Shown one piece after another: positions 34,557 through 43,880 of a stretch of DNA of 64,000 nt (the first letter of the stretch is position 1; the number at the start of each line of letters is the position of its first letter). The position numbers and the translations under genes are program-made. The stretch spans positions 1,178,001 through 1,242,000 of the forward strand of contig NZ_AP036014.1 in NCBI RefSeq assembly GCF_003402415.2, given 5' to 3'. Source of the DNA: Cupidesulfovibrio sp000226255. GTDB lineage: Bacteria; Desulfobacterota; Desulfovibrionia; Desulfovibrionales; Desulfovibrionaceae. The notes below the pieces were generated by a model that was given only the letters and a program-made list of their open reading frames with translations, ran no database searches and was not told where the DNA came from.

Positions 34557-35138
34557 ATGAACATCACCTTCGAAATCATCGGACAGAGCTGCGACCTCGC
34601 GTTGCACCCGGTTTCCCCGCAGACCGCCGAGGCCATCCGCACCAAGGGGCGCGAAATATACGCCGAGAAGTACATGAACTGGTGGCGCAAGGGGAACACC
34701 CGCACCTTCGGCATGCGCCTTGGCCCCGACAGCCTGGTCCGTCTGTTCGTGGATGGCCGCCAGACAGACCTGGACGAAAACCTGCTGTTTCGCGACGTAA
34801 CCACCATTCGCCGCCGCATGTATCTGAACAGCAAGGCCAAGTATCTCGCCGTTCTCGGCTATGACGACGAGTGGTGCGCCTTCAAGTGGATATGGCACGA
34901 CGTGAAGAATTTCGACCCCGCCAGATTCAGCTTCCAGGTGCTGAACTGGGACCGCGTCATGAAGACGCAGGGGTACAACGTGGTGGACAACGTGTTCTAC
35001 GACGGACACCTGGCGGACGATGATTCCTGGTGCAACCCCAGTGGCTTCACCCTCATCGATCCGATGGTCATCGACCTTGCGGACGTGCGCCGCGAGGTGG
35101 AGGCCGAACAGGCCGATGGAGCAAAGAAGGCGGCATAA
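34557..35138 (+). CDS. Unknown protein, paralogue A of a tandem pair
   Basis: Protein of 193 residues with no signal peptide or membrane span. It shares with the gene at 36076 a strongly conserved N-terminus (SCDLALHPVSPQTAEAIRTK, then GREIYAEKYMNWWRKGNTRT and FGMR), the central SKAKYLAVLGYDDEWC and the C-terminal NPSGFTLIDPMVIDL. Trp, Tyr and Phe are abundant and the fold looks beta-rich. ATG 34557 has GGAGAGG six bases upstream, and codon use is normal for the window. It has its own AT-rich leader and terminator. No family is recognised; the pair may be sensory or surface-related, but nothing proves it. Confidence 0.8.
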   Translation: MNITFEIIGQSCDLALHPVSPQTAEAIRTKGREIYAEKYMNWWRKGNTRTFGMRLGPDSLVRLFVDGRQTDLDENLLFRDVTTIRRRMYLNSKAKYLAVLGYDDEWCAFKWIWHDVKNFDPARFSFQVLNWDRVMKTQGYNVVDNVFYDGHLADDDSWCNPSGFTLIDPMVIDLADVRREVEAEQADGAKKAA

Positions 35139-35269
35139 CGCCGCCATGGACAGGCACTTCCGGTTGGGGTTCCCGCCCGACCGCTCGTCAGACCCGCACC
35201 CGTAGTAGCCCTACCCCTCCCTGCCCCGAGAACGGAGGCTCCCACACCCTCCGCTCTCCCCCTCCCTCA

Positions 35270-35308
35270 GGGCCCGCCGTCCGTAAGCGGCGGGCCCCGT
35301 CTTTTTTT
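35270..35308 (+). terminator. Intrinsic terminator after paralogue A
   Basis: A 10-bp stem (35270-35279 with 35288-35297, GGGCCCGCCG/CGGCGGGCCC) is followed by seven T residues at 35302-35308. A textbook terminator. Confidence 0.9.
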
Positions 35309-36075
35309 TATGCCGGATGCCGCACCGCCCGCGGCGCTTGGCGGCCATGGCTGCGGTTGGCAATGTCGAAAATGGTGTGAGCACTCACCTGTTTTTTTGT
35401 TAAATGAAAAAAATCACAATAAACCCGAAAATATTCCGGGAAGTCGCGGATTTCCGTCCTGAATGGGTTGTGCGCGCAATGTGTAGCCGTGGTGCATGAA
35501 TGCCGACTTTTTTAGGATGAGTTAAGCGTAACATCCCATAATAGCTTATGGTATTGTGCGTCGTCAAAATGGAGTGCGTACTCGTCGTGCGGTGGTGAGT
35601 ACGGGGTTTTGCGATAGGTTGAGTTGACAAACAAGGCGTTGCGAGGCAGTGTCGGGCTGTCGTCGCTGTGTGAACAACCAATACAAGCGACCCCAGCCTG
35701 TCCCTTCATCGGAACCTGCCCGTTCATCACGATGAAGGCGACGCCCCGGAGGACGGCCAAGCGCCGAGCCGGGTGGAGCGCCGGAACGACCAAGGCGAAA
35801 CGCGGTGCGCGGCATGCATCCTTTACGGAGTGCCGGGCCGAAGATGCCGGAAACGGACCAGCGGGGCTGCGGGTGGCGGAAGGTGTTCGGAACACGGCCA
35901 GACGACGCGGTGCGCGAGAGCGGCGCGGGGCACAGGCGGCGCGCCATCCCATGGGATGGCGGACGGGCCCACCCCACATGCGATCTCACGGAGGGATCGC
36001 ACGGCATCCGGGCGGCCGCACCGGATGCAGCCGGAAACCGAGAGGGCGCATCGGCAACGAAATGGAGTCAAGCAC
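35309..36075. promoter_or_regulatory. Leader region of paralogue B
   Basis: 35385-35560 is AT-rich (poly-T and poly-A runs near 35390-35410) and is the likely promoter area. 35640-36060 is GC-rich, with an open frame continuous with paralogue B but without similarity to paralogue A, so it is treated as leader. No other gene is supported. Confidence 0.4.
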
Positions 36076-36627
36076 ATGAACGTTACCCTTACCATCACCG
36101 GCAGAAGCTGCGACCTTGCGCTACATCCCGTTTCCCCCCGCACGGCGCTGGCCATCCGCGCCAAGGGGCGCAAGATTTACGCCGAGAAGTACATGGACTT
36201 CTGGCGGCGCGGCAACACCCGCAATTTCGGCATGCGCATCGAAGCCGACACCAAGGTGGAGCTCTCCATCGACGGGTCTGAACAGGCCTTCGACATGGGC
36301 GCGCTGCTCGGCAACGTGTCCACCAGCATGAGCAACCTGTACCTGGACAGCAAGGCCAAGTACCTGGCGGTCATGGGCTTTGCCGAAGAGGTGTGCAGCT
36401 ACACCTGGACCTGGAACAACGTGCAAAGCTTCGATGCCGCCCGTTTCATGACCTGCATCACCGACTTCGGTCCGGTGCTGGGCAGCACCATGCGCGCCAT
36501 CGACGAAGTGCGCTACGACACCCTGTGTGCCGACGACTTCGCGTGGGGCAACCCCGGCGGCTTCACCCTCATCGATCCGGTTGTGCTGGACCTCGACCAG
36601 CTTCGCCGCGTGGCCCGCGCCGCCTAG
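36076..36627 (+). CDS. Unknown protein, paralogue B of a tandem pair
   Basis: Protein of 183 residues, clearly paralogous to the 34557 product: SCDLALHPVSPRTALAIRAK, then GRKIYAEKYMDFWRRGNTRN and FGMR, SKAKYLAVMGFAEEVC, and NPGGFTLIDPVVLDLDQLRR. The two diverge most in the middle (about 65-90) and in the Asp/Phe-rich stretch before the end. It is soluble by composition. ATG 36076 has GGAG eight bases upstream. An upstream in-frame extension to 35773 exists, but it has non-coding composition and no match to the paralogue. It is closed by its own terminator. Function unknown. Confidence 0.8.
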   Translation: MNVTLTITGRSCDLALHPVSPRTALAIRAKGRKIYAEKYMDFWRRGNTRNFGMRIEADTKVELSIDGSEQAFDMGALLGNVSTSMSNLYLDSKAKYLAVMGFAEEVCSYTWTWNNVQSFDAARFMTCITDFGPVLGSTMRAIDEVRYDTLCADDFAWGNPGGFTLIDPVVLDLDQLRRVARAA

Positions 36628-36708
36628 CGCCACCAGGCAGCGGACACGCCTGCGCCGCGCACCGCGCGCCGCGCCAGGCAAAAGCCTTCGGGCGCATCGT
36701 CATCACCA

Positions 36709-36733
36709 GGGGGGAGCCACCGGCTCCCCCCTT
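36709..36733 (+). terminator. Intrinsic terminator after paralogue B
   Basis: A 10-bp perfect stem (36709-36718 with 36722-36731, GGGGGGAGCC/GGCTCCCCCC), with a 3-base loop, is followed by TTT. Confidence 0.75.
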
Positions 36734-36927
36734 TCACGTTGTATGACCGCTACCGGTCGCGCCTGCCACGCGCTGCCATGGCCAGGCACGGCAGGCTTGC
36801 CTGTAGCACCTGGCCCGTGCCACTATATGTCACCGGCGACACGTGAAGCCGCGTGGTGTGCCCGCCAGCGCGGACGGCGCATCAGGCCCGGCACGTCCGC
36901 ACTATCCCGCATTGCACGGACGGTACG

Positions 36928-39141
36928 ATGGAACTGCCTCTGCTCAAGGAATTCGTGGTCATCTTTGGACTTTCGGTGGCCGTCATCTATTTGTGCCACT
37001 ACGTGAAGGTGCCTGCCATCGTCGGTTTTCTGCTGACCGGCGTGGTGGCCGGGCCGCACGGCCTGGGGCTGGTCAAGGCCGTGCACGAGGTCGAGATAAT
37101 GGCCGAGGTGGGCGTGGTGCTGCTGCTGTTCACCATCGGGCTGGAGCTTTCCCTGGGCGAGCTGATGCGGCTGCGCAAGCCGGTATTCCTGGGGGGGCTG
37201 GCGCAGGTGGCGCTGACCATCCTGGCCTTCGCGGGCGGGGCGGAACTGCTGGGCATGCCGCACGGCACGGCGGCGTTCGTCGGCTTTCTGGCTGCGCTGT
37301 CGTCCACGGCCATCGTGCTCAAGCTGTTGCAGCAGCGGGCTCAGATGGACAGCCCGCACGGGCGCATCTCGCTGTCCATCCTGATCTTCCAGGACCTGGT
37401 CATCGTGCCCATGATGCTGCTGGTGCCGTTTCTGGCGGGCAAGGGCGGCGAGGCCGGGCCTTCGCTGCTGTTCACCATGGCCAAGGGGGCGGGCATCATC
37501 CTGTTGGTGTTCCTTCTGTCGCGCAAGCTGGTGCCCGCGCTGCTGCACCGCATCGTGCGCACCCGCAACCGCGAGGTGTTTCTGGTCTCCACCCTGGCCT
37601 TTTGCCTGGCCATCGCTCTGCTTACCTCGTCCATGGGCCTTTCGCTGTCGCTGGGCGCGTTCCTGGCCGGGCTGATCATGGCCGAATCGGAGTACAGCCA
37701 CAGCGCGCTGGAAGGCATCATGCCCTTCCGCGACGTGTTCACCAGCCTGTTCTTCATTTCCGTCGGCATGTTGTTGGATCTCGGCTTCGTGCTTGACCAT
37801 CTGCCGCTGGTCATCGGCGCGACCCTGTCCGTGCTGGCGGTAAAGTGCCTGCTGGGCGGCGGGGCCACCCTGATGCTGGGTTACCCGCTGCGCCCCGCCC
37901 TGATGGTGGGGCTGGCCCTGTGCCAGGTGGGGGAATTCTCGTTCGTGCTGGCCAAGGCGGGCGTCTCGTACGGCCTGTTCGACCGCAGCCAGTACCAGTT
38001 GTTCCTGGCCGCCAGCATCATGACCATGGCGCTGACGCCGTTCCTCATGGCGGGCGCGCCGCGCATGGCTGACGCCGCCGTGCGGCTGCTGCCCGCCGGG
38101 GCGCGGTTGGCCCGGCGCGGGGAGGAGGCGGCGGCGGAAGAGGCGGGCGGGGCGCACTGCGGCATGGACCTGACCAACCACCTGATCATCGTGGGCTTCG
38201 GCATCGGCGGGCGGCACCTGGCCCGCGCGGCCAAGGCGGCGGGCATCGGCTACACCATCCTTGAGATGAACCCCGACACGGTGCGCACCTTTGCCGCCAA
38301 GGGCGAGCCCATCGCCTACGGCGACGCCTCGCACATCGCGGTGCTGGAACACGCGGGGGCCTGCGCGGCGCGGGTGCTGGCCATCGTCATCTCCGACCCG
38401 GCCGCCGTGCGCAGCATCACCGACACGGCCCGCAAGCTGAACCCTTCGTTGCACATCGTGGTTCGCACCCGGTTCATCAGTGAGATCGCGGCGCTGCGCG
38501 AACTGGGGGCCAACGACGTGATCCCCGAGGAGTTCGAGACCTCGGTGGAAATCTTCACCAGGGTCATGAGCCGCTATCTGGTGCCGCGCGCGGAGATTGA
38601 ACGTTTTGTGGAGGAAGTGCGCACCGAAAGCTACGACATGCTGCGCCAGGTGGACATCCGCACCGAGCCGCTTGCCGCCCTGTCCACCTACTTCACCGAT
38701 TTCGACCTTAGCGCCATGACCGTGGAGGCGGGCTGCATGCTGGACGGCACGACCCTGCAACAGGCCGACCTGCGCCGCCTGCACGGCCTGACCCTGGTGG
38801 CGGTGAAGCGCGGCGAGGAGGTGCTGCCCAACCCCGACGGCACGCTGCGCCTGATGGCGGGCGATGTGGCCTACGTGTTCGGCCCGCACGCGGACATCGC
38901 GGCCAAGGCCGGGCTGTTCGCGGCGCGACGGCGCGCCTGGGAAACTGGGAGCGCAGGCGGGACAGCGGACGGCGGGGGCGGACTGGATGCCACGCTGGCC
39001 GATGGCTCTGAGCCGGAGGACGGTGGAGCGGATGGCTCGATGAAAAGTCCGGCGGAACATAGGGAGGACGATGAAGACGGCGCGCCGGGTGAAGATGTCG
39101 CCGCCGTGGCGGGCGAGGCCACGCCCGGCGACAAGGCCTGA
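36928..39141 (+). CDS. KefB/YbaL-type cation:proton antiporter with TrkA domains
   Basis: Inner-membrane CPA2 antiporter of 737 residues. The membrane domain (1-385) has about twelve segments and the motifs VPAIVGFLLTGVVAGPHG, GVVLLLFTIGLELSLGEL, LSSTAIVLKLL and LSLGAFLAGLIMAESEYSH. TrkA-N follows from about 415 (IIVGFGIGGRHLARAAKAAG, EMNPDTVRTFAAKGEPIAYGD). TrkA-C is at about 590-670 (ending GDVAYVFGPHADI). The last 60 residues are an acidic disordered tail. It exchanges K+ (or Na+) for H+ under nucleotide control. The start at 36928 has a weak ribosome site. It is monocistronic, with a terminator behind. Confidence 0.9.
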   Translation: MELPLLKEFVVIFGLSVAVIYLCHYVKVPAIVGFLLTGVVAGPHGLGLVKAVHEVEIMAEVGVVLLLFTIGLELSLGELMRLRKPVFLGGLAQVALTILAFAGGAELLGMPHGTAAFVGFLAALSSTAIVLKLLQQRAQMDSPHGRISLSILIFQDLVIVPMMLLVPFLAGKGGEAGPSLLFTMAKGAGIILLVFLLSRKLVPALLHRIVRTRNREVFLVSTLAFCLAIALLTSSMGLSLSLGAFLAGLIMAESEYSHSALEGIMPFRDVFTSLFFISVGMLLDLGFVLDHLPLVIGATLSVLAVKCLLGGGATLMLGYPLRPALMVGLALCQVGEFSFVLAKAGVSYGLFDRSQYQLFLAASIMTMALTPFLMAGAPRMADAAVRLLPAGARLARRGEEAAAEEAGGAHCGMDLTNHLIIVGFGIGGRHLARAAKAAGIGYTILEMNPDTVRTFAAKGEPIAYGDASHIAVLEHAGACAARVLAIVISDPAAVRSITDTARKLNPSLHIVVRTRFISEIAALRELGANDVIPEEFETSVEIFTRVMSRYLVPRAEIERFVEEVRTESYDMLRQVDIRTEPLAALSTYFTDFDLSAMTVEAGCMLDGTTLQQADLRRLHGLTLVAVKRGEEVLPNPDGTLRLMAGDVAYVFGPHADIAAKAGLFAARRRAWETGSAGGTADGGGGLDATLADGSEPEDGGADGSMKSPAEHREDDEDGAPGEDVAAVAGEATPGDKA

Positions 39142-39213
39142 CAGCCTCCTGCTTTCTGCTTGCGCCCGGCACCCTCGAATCACGCAGGGCAGGACGCCAT
39201 TCCTGAACATGAC

Positions 39214-39252
39214 AGCCCCCGCGAAGTGGTTCTTCGCGGGGGCTGTTGTTTT
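39214..39252 (+). terminator. Intrinsic terminator after the antiporter
   Basis: A 13-bp perfect stem (39214-39226 with 39232-39244, loop of 5) is followed by GTTGTTTTG. Confidence 0.85.
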
Positions 39253-39292
39253 GCGTGTTGATAATCAATTGAAAGTTTTAGGGGGAGGGGGT

Positions 39293-39333
39293 GCGGGGGA
39301 GGAGACCCTTTTCCAAAAGGGTCCCTCCCCCGC
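39293..39333. terminator. Long hairpin after the chemoreceptor gene
   Basis: Arms GCGGGGGAGG (39293-39302) and CCTCCCCCGC (39324-39333) enclose ACCCTTTT and AAAAGGGT, giving about 18 pairs. Flanking TGAAAG and CTTTCA extend the symmetry. It lies 34 bases past the stop of the leftward chemoreceptor gene. It probably ends that message and resembles a dispersed intergenic palindrome. Confidence 0.6.
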
Positions 39334-39366
39334 GAAAAGGGCTTTCAAATTCTTTGCGACTTCTTT

Positions 39367-42108
39367 CTATCCCTCGCGCAGGGCGGAGATGAGTCGCTGC
39401 AACTCCTCAGCCTGGGCGGCAAGGCCGGAAATGGCCGTTTCGGCCCGTTCCATGCCCTCGGCCGTGCGCGCGGCCACCTGGTTCACCTCGCCCACGGCGC
39501 GGCCCACCTGCTCGCTGGCGGCGGACTGCTGCTCGGCGGCGGTGGCGATGGAGCCTACCCGGTCCGCCGTGCCGGTGACGATGGTCACGATGCGGTCCAG
39601 GGTGTCGCCCGATTCACGGGCCAGCCCCACGGATTCGCGCACCGCCTCGCCCGCCTGGCGGGCTCCGTCGATGGACCGCGCGGCCCCTTCCTGAATGGCG
39701 CGAATGGCCCCGCCTACCTCGTGGGTGGCCTGCATGGTCTTTTCGGCCAGCTTGCGCACCTCGTCGGCGACGACGGCAAAGCCGCGCCCGGCGTCTCCGG
39801 CGCGGGCCGCCTCGATGGCGGCGTTCAGCGCCAGCAGGTTGGTCTGGTCGGCGATGTCGCTGATGACGCCAAGCACGTTGCCCACCGCGTCGGTGCGCTG
39901 GCCAAGGTCGCCCATGAAGGATTCCAGCGCTTCGGTCTGCGCGCGGATGGCGGTGATGGCGCCCACCAGCCGGGTGACCGACCCGGCCCCCTCGGCGGCG
40001 CGGGTGCGTGCCTCGGCCGCGCTTTCGGCGGCTTCGGCCGCATTGCGGGCCACGTCGGTGGAGGCGGCGTTCATCTCGTCCATGGCGGCGGCGGTTTCGG
40101 TGGCGCGGGCCGACTGCATGCGCGCCCCGCCCGCCGCGTCCTCCACCTGGGCGGCCAGCACCCCTGCGGATGCCGCCACCTCGCGGGCAATGCCCACGGC
40201 CTGCGCGGCCACGGCGGCGATCTTCTCGTTCTTGGCGCGGATGTCCGCCTCTTGCCGCCGGATGGTGGTCAGGTCGAAATACAGGGTGAAGGCCCCTGTC
40301 TGGTTGCCGTCCAGATCGAACACGGGGTTGGCGTTGACCTGCAGGATGTGCTCGCCGCCATCACCGGCAACGGTCATCTCGCCTTCCACGCGGGCGCGGT
40401 TTTCCAGCGCCTCGTCCGAGCGGGTGCGCCGGCTGGCGTCGCCGAAGAAGAATTCGCCCACCCGCTGGCCGTGGTAGTCTGCGGGCCTGCCGGGCTTGCC
40501 CGCAAGGTCGAGCAGTATCTGTCCCACGAAGGTGATGCGCCCCGCGTTGTCCAGGGTCATGCACGGGAAGGTGCCCGAAATGGAGTCCAGAATACCCTGC
40601 GCGAAACCCAGGCGGTCCTTCAGTCGGGTCACCATGTTGCGGATGGAGCCGCGCAGGGCGTCCAGTTCCGCCGGAAAGCTGCCGTCGATGGCGGCGTTGA
40701 AGTCTCCCCCGGCCACGGCCTCCGCGTAGCTGCCCAGACGGTCGATGGGGGTCATGATGCGCGCCACGATGCGGAAGGCAACGGCGCAGGCGGCGGCCAG
40801 GAACACGCCCAGCGCCACCACGGCGGCCCCGGCCATGCGGGTGCCGGTGGCGCTGGTCATGCGCTCCACCTCGGCGCTGGCGGCCAGGGCCTCGGCCGAT
40901 TCCATCTGGGCCACCAGCGCCCAGCGGGCGCCCAGCACCTGCACCGGCTGCCACGCGGCCAGCACTGCGCGGCCGCGCGAATCGGTGGTCAGGGCCTGGC
41001 CGGTGTTGCCTTCCAGCGCGGCGCGCACGGCGTCGGTGCCCACCTTGTCGCGCAGCACGTCCAGTTCGTCGGGCGAGGTACGCAGCGAGGTGCGCAGCAG
41101 ACCGTCCGGCCCCGCCAGATAGGTTTCGCCGGTCTTGCCAAGGCCGAACGCCTCGAACCGGCCGCCGGACAGCATCAGACCGTTCAGTTTGGCCACGGGC
41201 AGGCTGAAGGCCAGGACGGCCACGTACTTGCCCCCTTTGCCGCCATCGAACACCGGCGCGGCCACGAAGGCGCGCGGCGCGTTGCCCGCCGGTTCGTAGG
41301 GGGCGAAGTCGGCGTGGGCCACCTCGCCCGCGCGGCCCGCCTTGCCCGCCGCGTCCGCCAGGCGGAACACGGCGGCGAGCCCGGTCTTGGAGAAGGGACC
41401 GTCGGTGACGCGTTGGGCGAAATCGGGGTTCTTGCGCACCGAATAAAGCACCCGTCCGCTTTCCGGGGCCAGCAACAGCACGTCGGCATAGCCGAACCGC
41501 TCGGCGAAGTCGCGGAAGGCCGGGTGGAATTTCAGGTGGTTGTCCACGTAGCCGCAGATGAGCTCGGCGGGCTCGTCCAGCTTCTGGCGTTCGCCGGGCG
41601 CGGCCGGATTGCGGCGGATGTAGTGCTCCCACAGCAGTTGGGCGTTGGGGTCGGCGGGCACGTAGTCTGCCGCAGGGCGCGGCGTGTAGCCGGGCGCGAC
41701 CGCGCCGTACCGGGCGAAGGCGTTCCATTTCAGGAAGGCCGGGCCAGCCACGGTCTCGGCCAGGGCCGGGCGCAGGGCGGCCAGCGCCTCCGGCGGGGTT
41801 TCCGATTCATGGCGCACCAGGTCCACGTCGTAGGCAAAGGCGAGGCTGGCGTCGATGGCGGTGCGGTCGCTGGCGTACACCGCTAGCTGGTCGGCCACCA
41901 GTTCCATCAGGTCGGCCACCTGGGCCGACTTCACGCCGCGCAGGGTGGCCAGCTGGCCTTGGGCGCGCTCTTGCATGGCGGCGGCGCTGGTGCGCCCCAC
42001 CTCGTGCATGCCGCCCGCGCCCACCCACCACAGGGTGGCCGCGATGCCGAAGCCGCTGGCCGCCAATACAGAAAGAAACCCCAGAAGCAACTGCCGTTTG
42101 AGGGTCAT
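39367..42108 (-). CDS. Methyl-accepting chemotaxis protein with dCache and PAS
   Basis: Chemoreceptor of 913 residues. TM1 is at about 8-30. A large periplasmic double-Cache-like sensor covers about 35-420 (GYADVLLLAPESGRVLYSVR, GKTGETYLAGPDGLLRTSLR). TM2 is at about 426-446, then HAMP to about 500, and a PAS domain at about 505-615 (ISGTFPCMTLDNAGRITFVG). The signalling domain (620-913) has the hairpin tip DQTNLLALNAAIEAARAGDA, then GRGFAVVADEVRKLAEKT. It reports a small ligand to CheA/CheW, with PAS adding a cytoplasmic cue. There is no C-terminal CheR pentapeptide. ATG 42108 has AAGGTG upstream. Residues 254-310 suggest a loop specific to this receptor. Confidence 0.92.
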   Translation of the reverse strand: MTLKRQLLLGFLSVLAASGFGIAATLWWVGAGGMHEVGRTSAAAMQERAQGQLATLRGVKSAQVADLMELVADQLAVYASDRTAIDASLAFAYDVDLVRHESETPPEALAALRPALAETVAGPAFLKWNAFARYGAVAPGYTPRPAADYVPADPNAQLLWEHYIRRNPAAPGERQKLDEPAELICGYVDNHLKFHPAFRDFAERFGYADVLLLAPESGRVLYSVRKNPDFAQRVTDGPFSKTGLAAVFRLADAAGKAGRAGEVAHADFAPYEPAGNAPRAFVAAPVFDGGKGGKYVAVLAFSLPVAKLNGLMLSGGRFEAFGLGKTGETYLAGPDGLLRTSLRTSPDELDVLRDKVGTDAVRAALEGNTGQALTTDSRGRAVLAAWQPVQVLGARWALVAQMESAEALAASAEVERMTSATGTRMAGAAVVALGVFLAAACAVAFRIVARIMTPIDRLGSYAEAVAGGDFNAAIDGSFPAELDALRGSIRNMVTRLKDRLGFAQGILDSISGTFPCMTLDNAGRITFVGQILLDLAGKPGRPADYHGQRVGEFFFGDASRRTRSDEALENRARVEGEMTVAGDGGEHILQVNANPVFDLDGNQTGAFTLYFDLTTIRRQEADIRAKNEKIAAVAAQAVGIAREVAASAGVLAAQVEDAAGGARMQSARATETAAAMDEMNAASTDVARNAAEAAESAAEARTRAAEGAGSVTRLVGAITAIRAQTEALESFMGDLGQRTDAVGNVLGVISDIADQTNLLALNAAIEAARAGDAGRGFAVVADEVRKLAEKTMQATHEVGGAIRAIQEGAARSIDGARQAGEAVRESVGLARESGDTLDRIVTIVTGTADRVGSIATAAEQQSAASEQVGRAVGEVNQVAARTAEGMERAETAISGLAAQAEELQRLISALREG

Positions 42109-42541
42109 GACCGCACCTTGATCCCTTGTGGTCCCTGGACGCTGCACAGTGAACATGTTCCGGATGCGGGCATGGTGACCCTTGTCCGGCGACCGCGCGC
42201 GGGTCCCCATCGATCCGGCGCGGTGCGGGCGCGGGACCGGCGGGTTGCGGCCCTCACGCCACGTACGCCCGGCGATACGGGCGTACGGAGCGGGCGGCGC
42301 GGTGTGTTCGTCCTGAAGTCCGGGGTGCCGCCCACGGGAGCATCGTTCACATTTTTGGAGGTGGTGTCAAAGCGGGAAAGGGGTGCCGCTATGCGAATAT
42401 TGTAAAATGCGGACAGGCGGGGAGGACGAAAAACGGGAAGATGGCGGAGTTGACGGGGGTGGGGCTTCTTTCTGGAAGGCGTGGAGGCGTGTCCGAGTGC
42501 GGCGGATGGGCGAAGCGCGCTTCGCGGCAGGTGGTGCTCGG
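42109..42541 (-). promoter_or_regulatory. Chemoreceptor upstream region with candidate promoter at 42342-42370
   Basis: No gene is seen in these 430 bases. On the minus strand TTGACA (42370-42365) is followed after 17 bases by AACGAT (42347-42342), preceded by TG. This is a perfect -35 with a poor -10, about 230 bases before the chemoreceptor start. Confidence 0.4.
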
Positions 42542-43678
42542 TTATGCCGTGGAGAGCGTGCCGTGCATGAAGTCGAGGATGCGCCGGGCGCGGGCCTGCC
42601 AGGTGAATCCTGCGGCAAGGGCGACGTTGGAGGCGCGCATGGCGGCCATGCGGCCGGGGGCGTCCGGCCCGTTGGTGAGGGCCAGCACTGCCTCGGCCAG
42701 ATGGCTGCCGTCCGGACCGGAGGCGGTGACGTGGTGCACCCCTTCGCGCATGCCCTCGGCCAGGCGGGTGCGCGGCGAAACCGCCAGCGGCAGGCCAAGG
42801 CCCAGAGCTTCGTAGATCTTGATCTGCGAAAAGTATTCGCCGCCGGGCGGCGCGGGGATGACGGCCACGTCCGCGCCGCGCAAGGCAGAGGCGACCTGCG
42901 TGGGGGCAACCCGGCCCGCGAGGATGACCCGTTGCTCCCAGCCGGGCACGGCTTCCAGCCTGCGGCGGAAGTCGTCGGGGTCGGGCCAGGCCACGCCGCC
43001 CACCAGCAGCAGCCGGTAACGTTCGGGCAGGCGGGCCAGCATGTCGAAAAGCTGGGCCACGCCCTTTTCGGGGGTCAGCGAGCCGAAGTGGCACAGGGTG
43101 ATGGGGGCATCTCGGCCCGCCGGCGCGGCATCGCCTGCGAGATGCGCGAAAATGCGCGGGTTGAAGCCGGAGGGGGCCACCACGCCCGGTCCGGCATAGC
43201 CGAACCGCTCTCGTGCCCAGATCTGCAACGCCTCGTCGATGAAGATCACGCCCGTCGCTTCGGCCAGTATCCGGCGGGTGAGTTCCTCGTGCCGTTGCTG
43301 ATGCATTTCGAAGAACACGGGAGCCCGTCCGCCCGTCAGTTGGCGCAGCCGCAGCAGCAGGGCGGCGGGCTTGGCCTCGCGGGCCAGCAATGCGGTGCCC
43401 GTCGTGCGCACGGCGTGCAGCAGCCGCCAGTGAAACACCGCGTCATACAGGGTGGGTCCATGGAAGGGGATGGCGCGCACCCGCAGGGCGGAGGGCAGGT
43501 CCACGGCATAGTCATCCGCAAGATGCGCCGCCAGAGCCCGTGTGTCGCCGCCGCGCAGGGCCGGGTATATCTCCGTTTCCACGCCGCAGGCGGCGAAGGC
43601 GGAGGCCATGTTCACGGCCTGGATGTGATTGGCGGCGGTCTGGGGAAAGCGCAGCTTCTTGGCGATGACGAGGCGCAT
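42542..43678 (-). CDS. GT4-type glycosyltransferase
   Basis: Cytoplasmic enzyme of 378 residues with a GT-B fold. The C-terminal donor domain has CHFGSLTPEKGVAQLFDML, YRLLLVGGVAWPDPDDFRRR, VILAGRVAPTQVASALRGAD and GEYFSQIKIYEALGLGLPLA (the E-x7-E region of family GT4). The N-terminus MRLVIAKKLRFPQTAANHIQ is an acceptor-domain start. It probably adds a sugar to an envelope glycan or lipid; donor and acceptor are unknown. No other glycan gene is adjacent. The ribosome site before ATG 43678 is weak, but the upstream extension looks non-coding. Confidence 0.85.
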   Translation of the reverse strand: MRLVIAKKLRFPQTAANHIQAVNMASAFAACGVETEIYPALRGGDTRALAAHLADDYAVDLPSALRVRAIPFHGPTLYDAVFHWRLLHAVRTTGTALLAREAKPAALLLRLRQLTGGRAPVFFEMHQQRHEELTRRILAEATGVIFIDEALQIWARERFGYAGPGVVAPSGFNPRIFAHLAGDAAPAGRDAPITLCHFGSLTPEKGVAQLFDMLARLPERYRLLLVGGVAWPDPDDFRRRLEAVPGWEQRVILAGRVAPTQVASALRGADVAVIPAPPGGEYFSQIKIYEALGLGLPLAVSPRTRLAEGMREGVHHVTASGPDGSHLAEAVLALTNGPDAPGRMAAMRASNVALAAGFTWQARARRILDFMHGTLSTA

Positions 43679-43820
43679 GGGGATGTGGGGGTTGGGGTGC
43701 GCGGCGCATTGGCCGGGGAAATGTGGTGCGGTGATTTCACGCGGCGGGGGGAAAGTCAATGTGCCGGAGGAAGGGAAGGACGCCGGGGGGCGCGCGCATG
43801 CGCCAAGCGCCCCGCGAACG

Positions 43821-43851
43821 AAAACGGGCGAGGGGCTTCGCCCCCCGCCCG
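43821..43851 (-). terminator. Intrinsic terminator after htpG
   Basis: An interrupted 11-bp stem (43825-43836 with 43840-43851) with loop TTC is followed on the minus strand by TTTTCGTT. It lies 30 bases past the htpG stop. Confidence 0.75.
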
Positions 43852-43880
43852 CAGGATGGTGCATGTTCCGCCGTTGCGGC

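Noticed and set aside
34167..35147. A long frame antisense to paralogue A.
   Set aside because: It crosses the AT-rich leader and is His/Val-rich with no motif. The sense strand shows conservation with paralogue B.
35773..36075. An in-frame N-terminal extension of paralogue B.
   Set aside because: It has Arg/Gly-rich non-coding composition, no similarity to paralogue A, and a ribosome site exists at ATG 36076.
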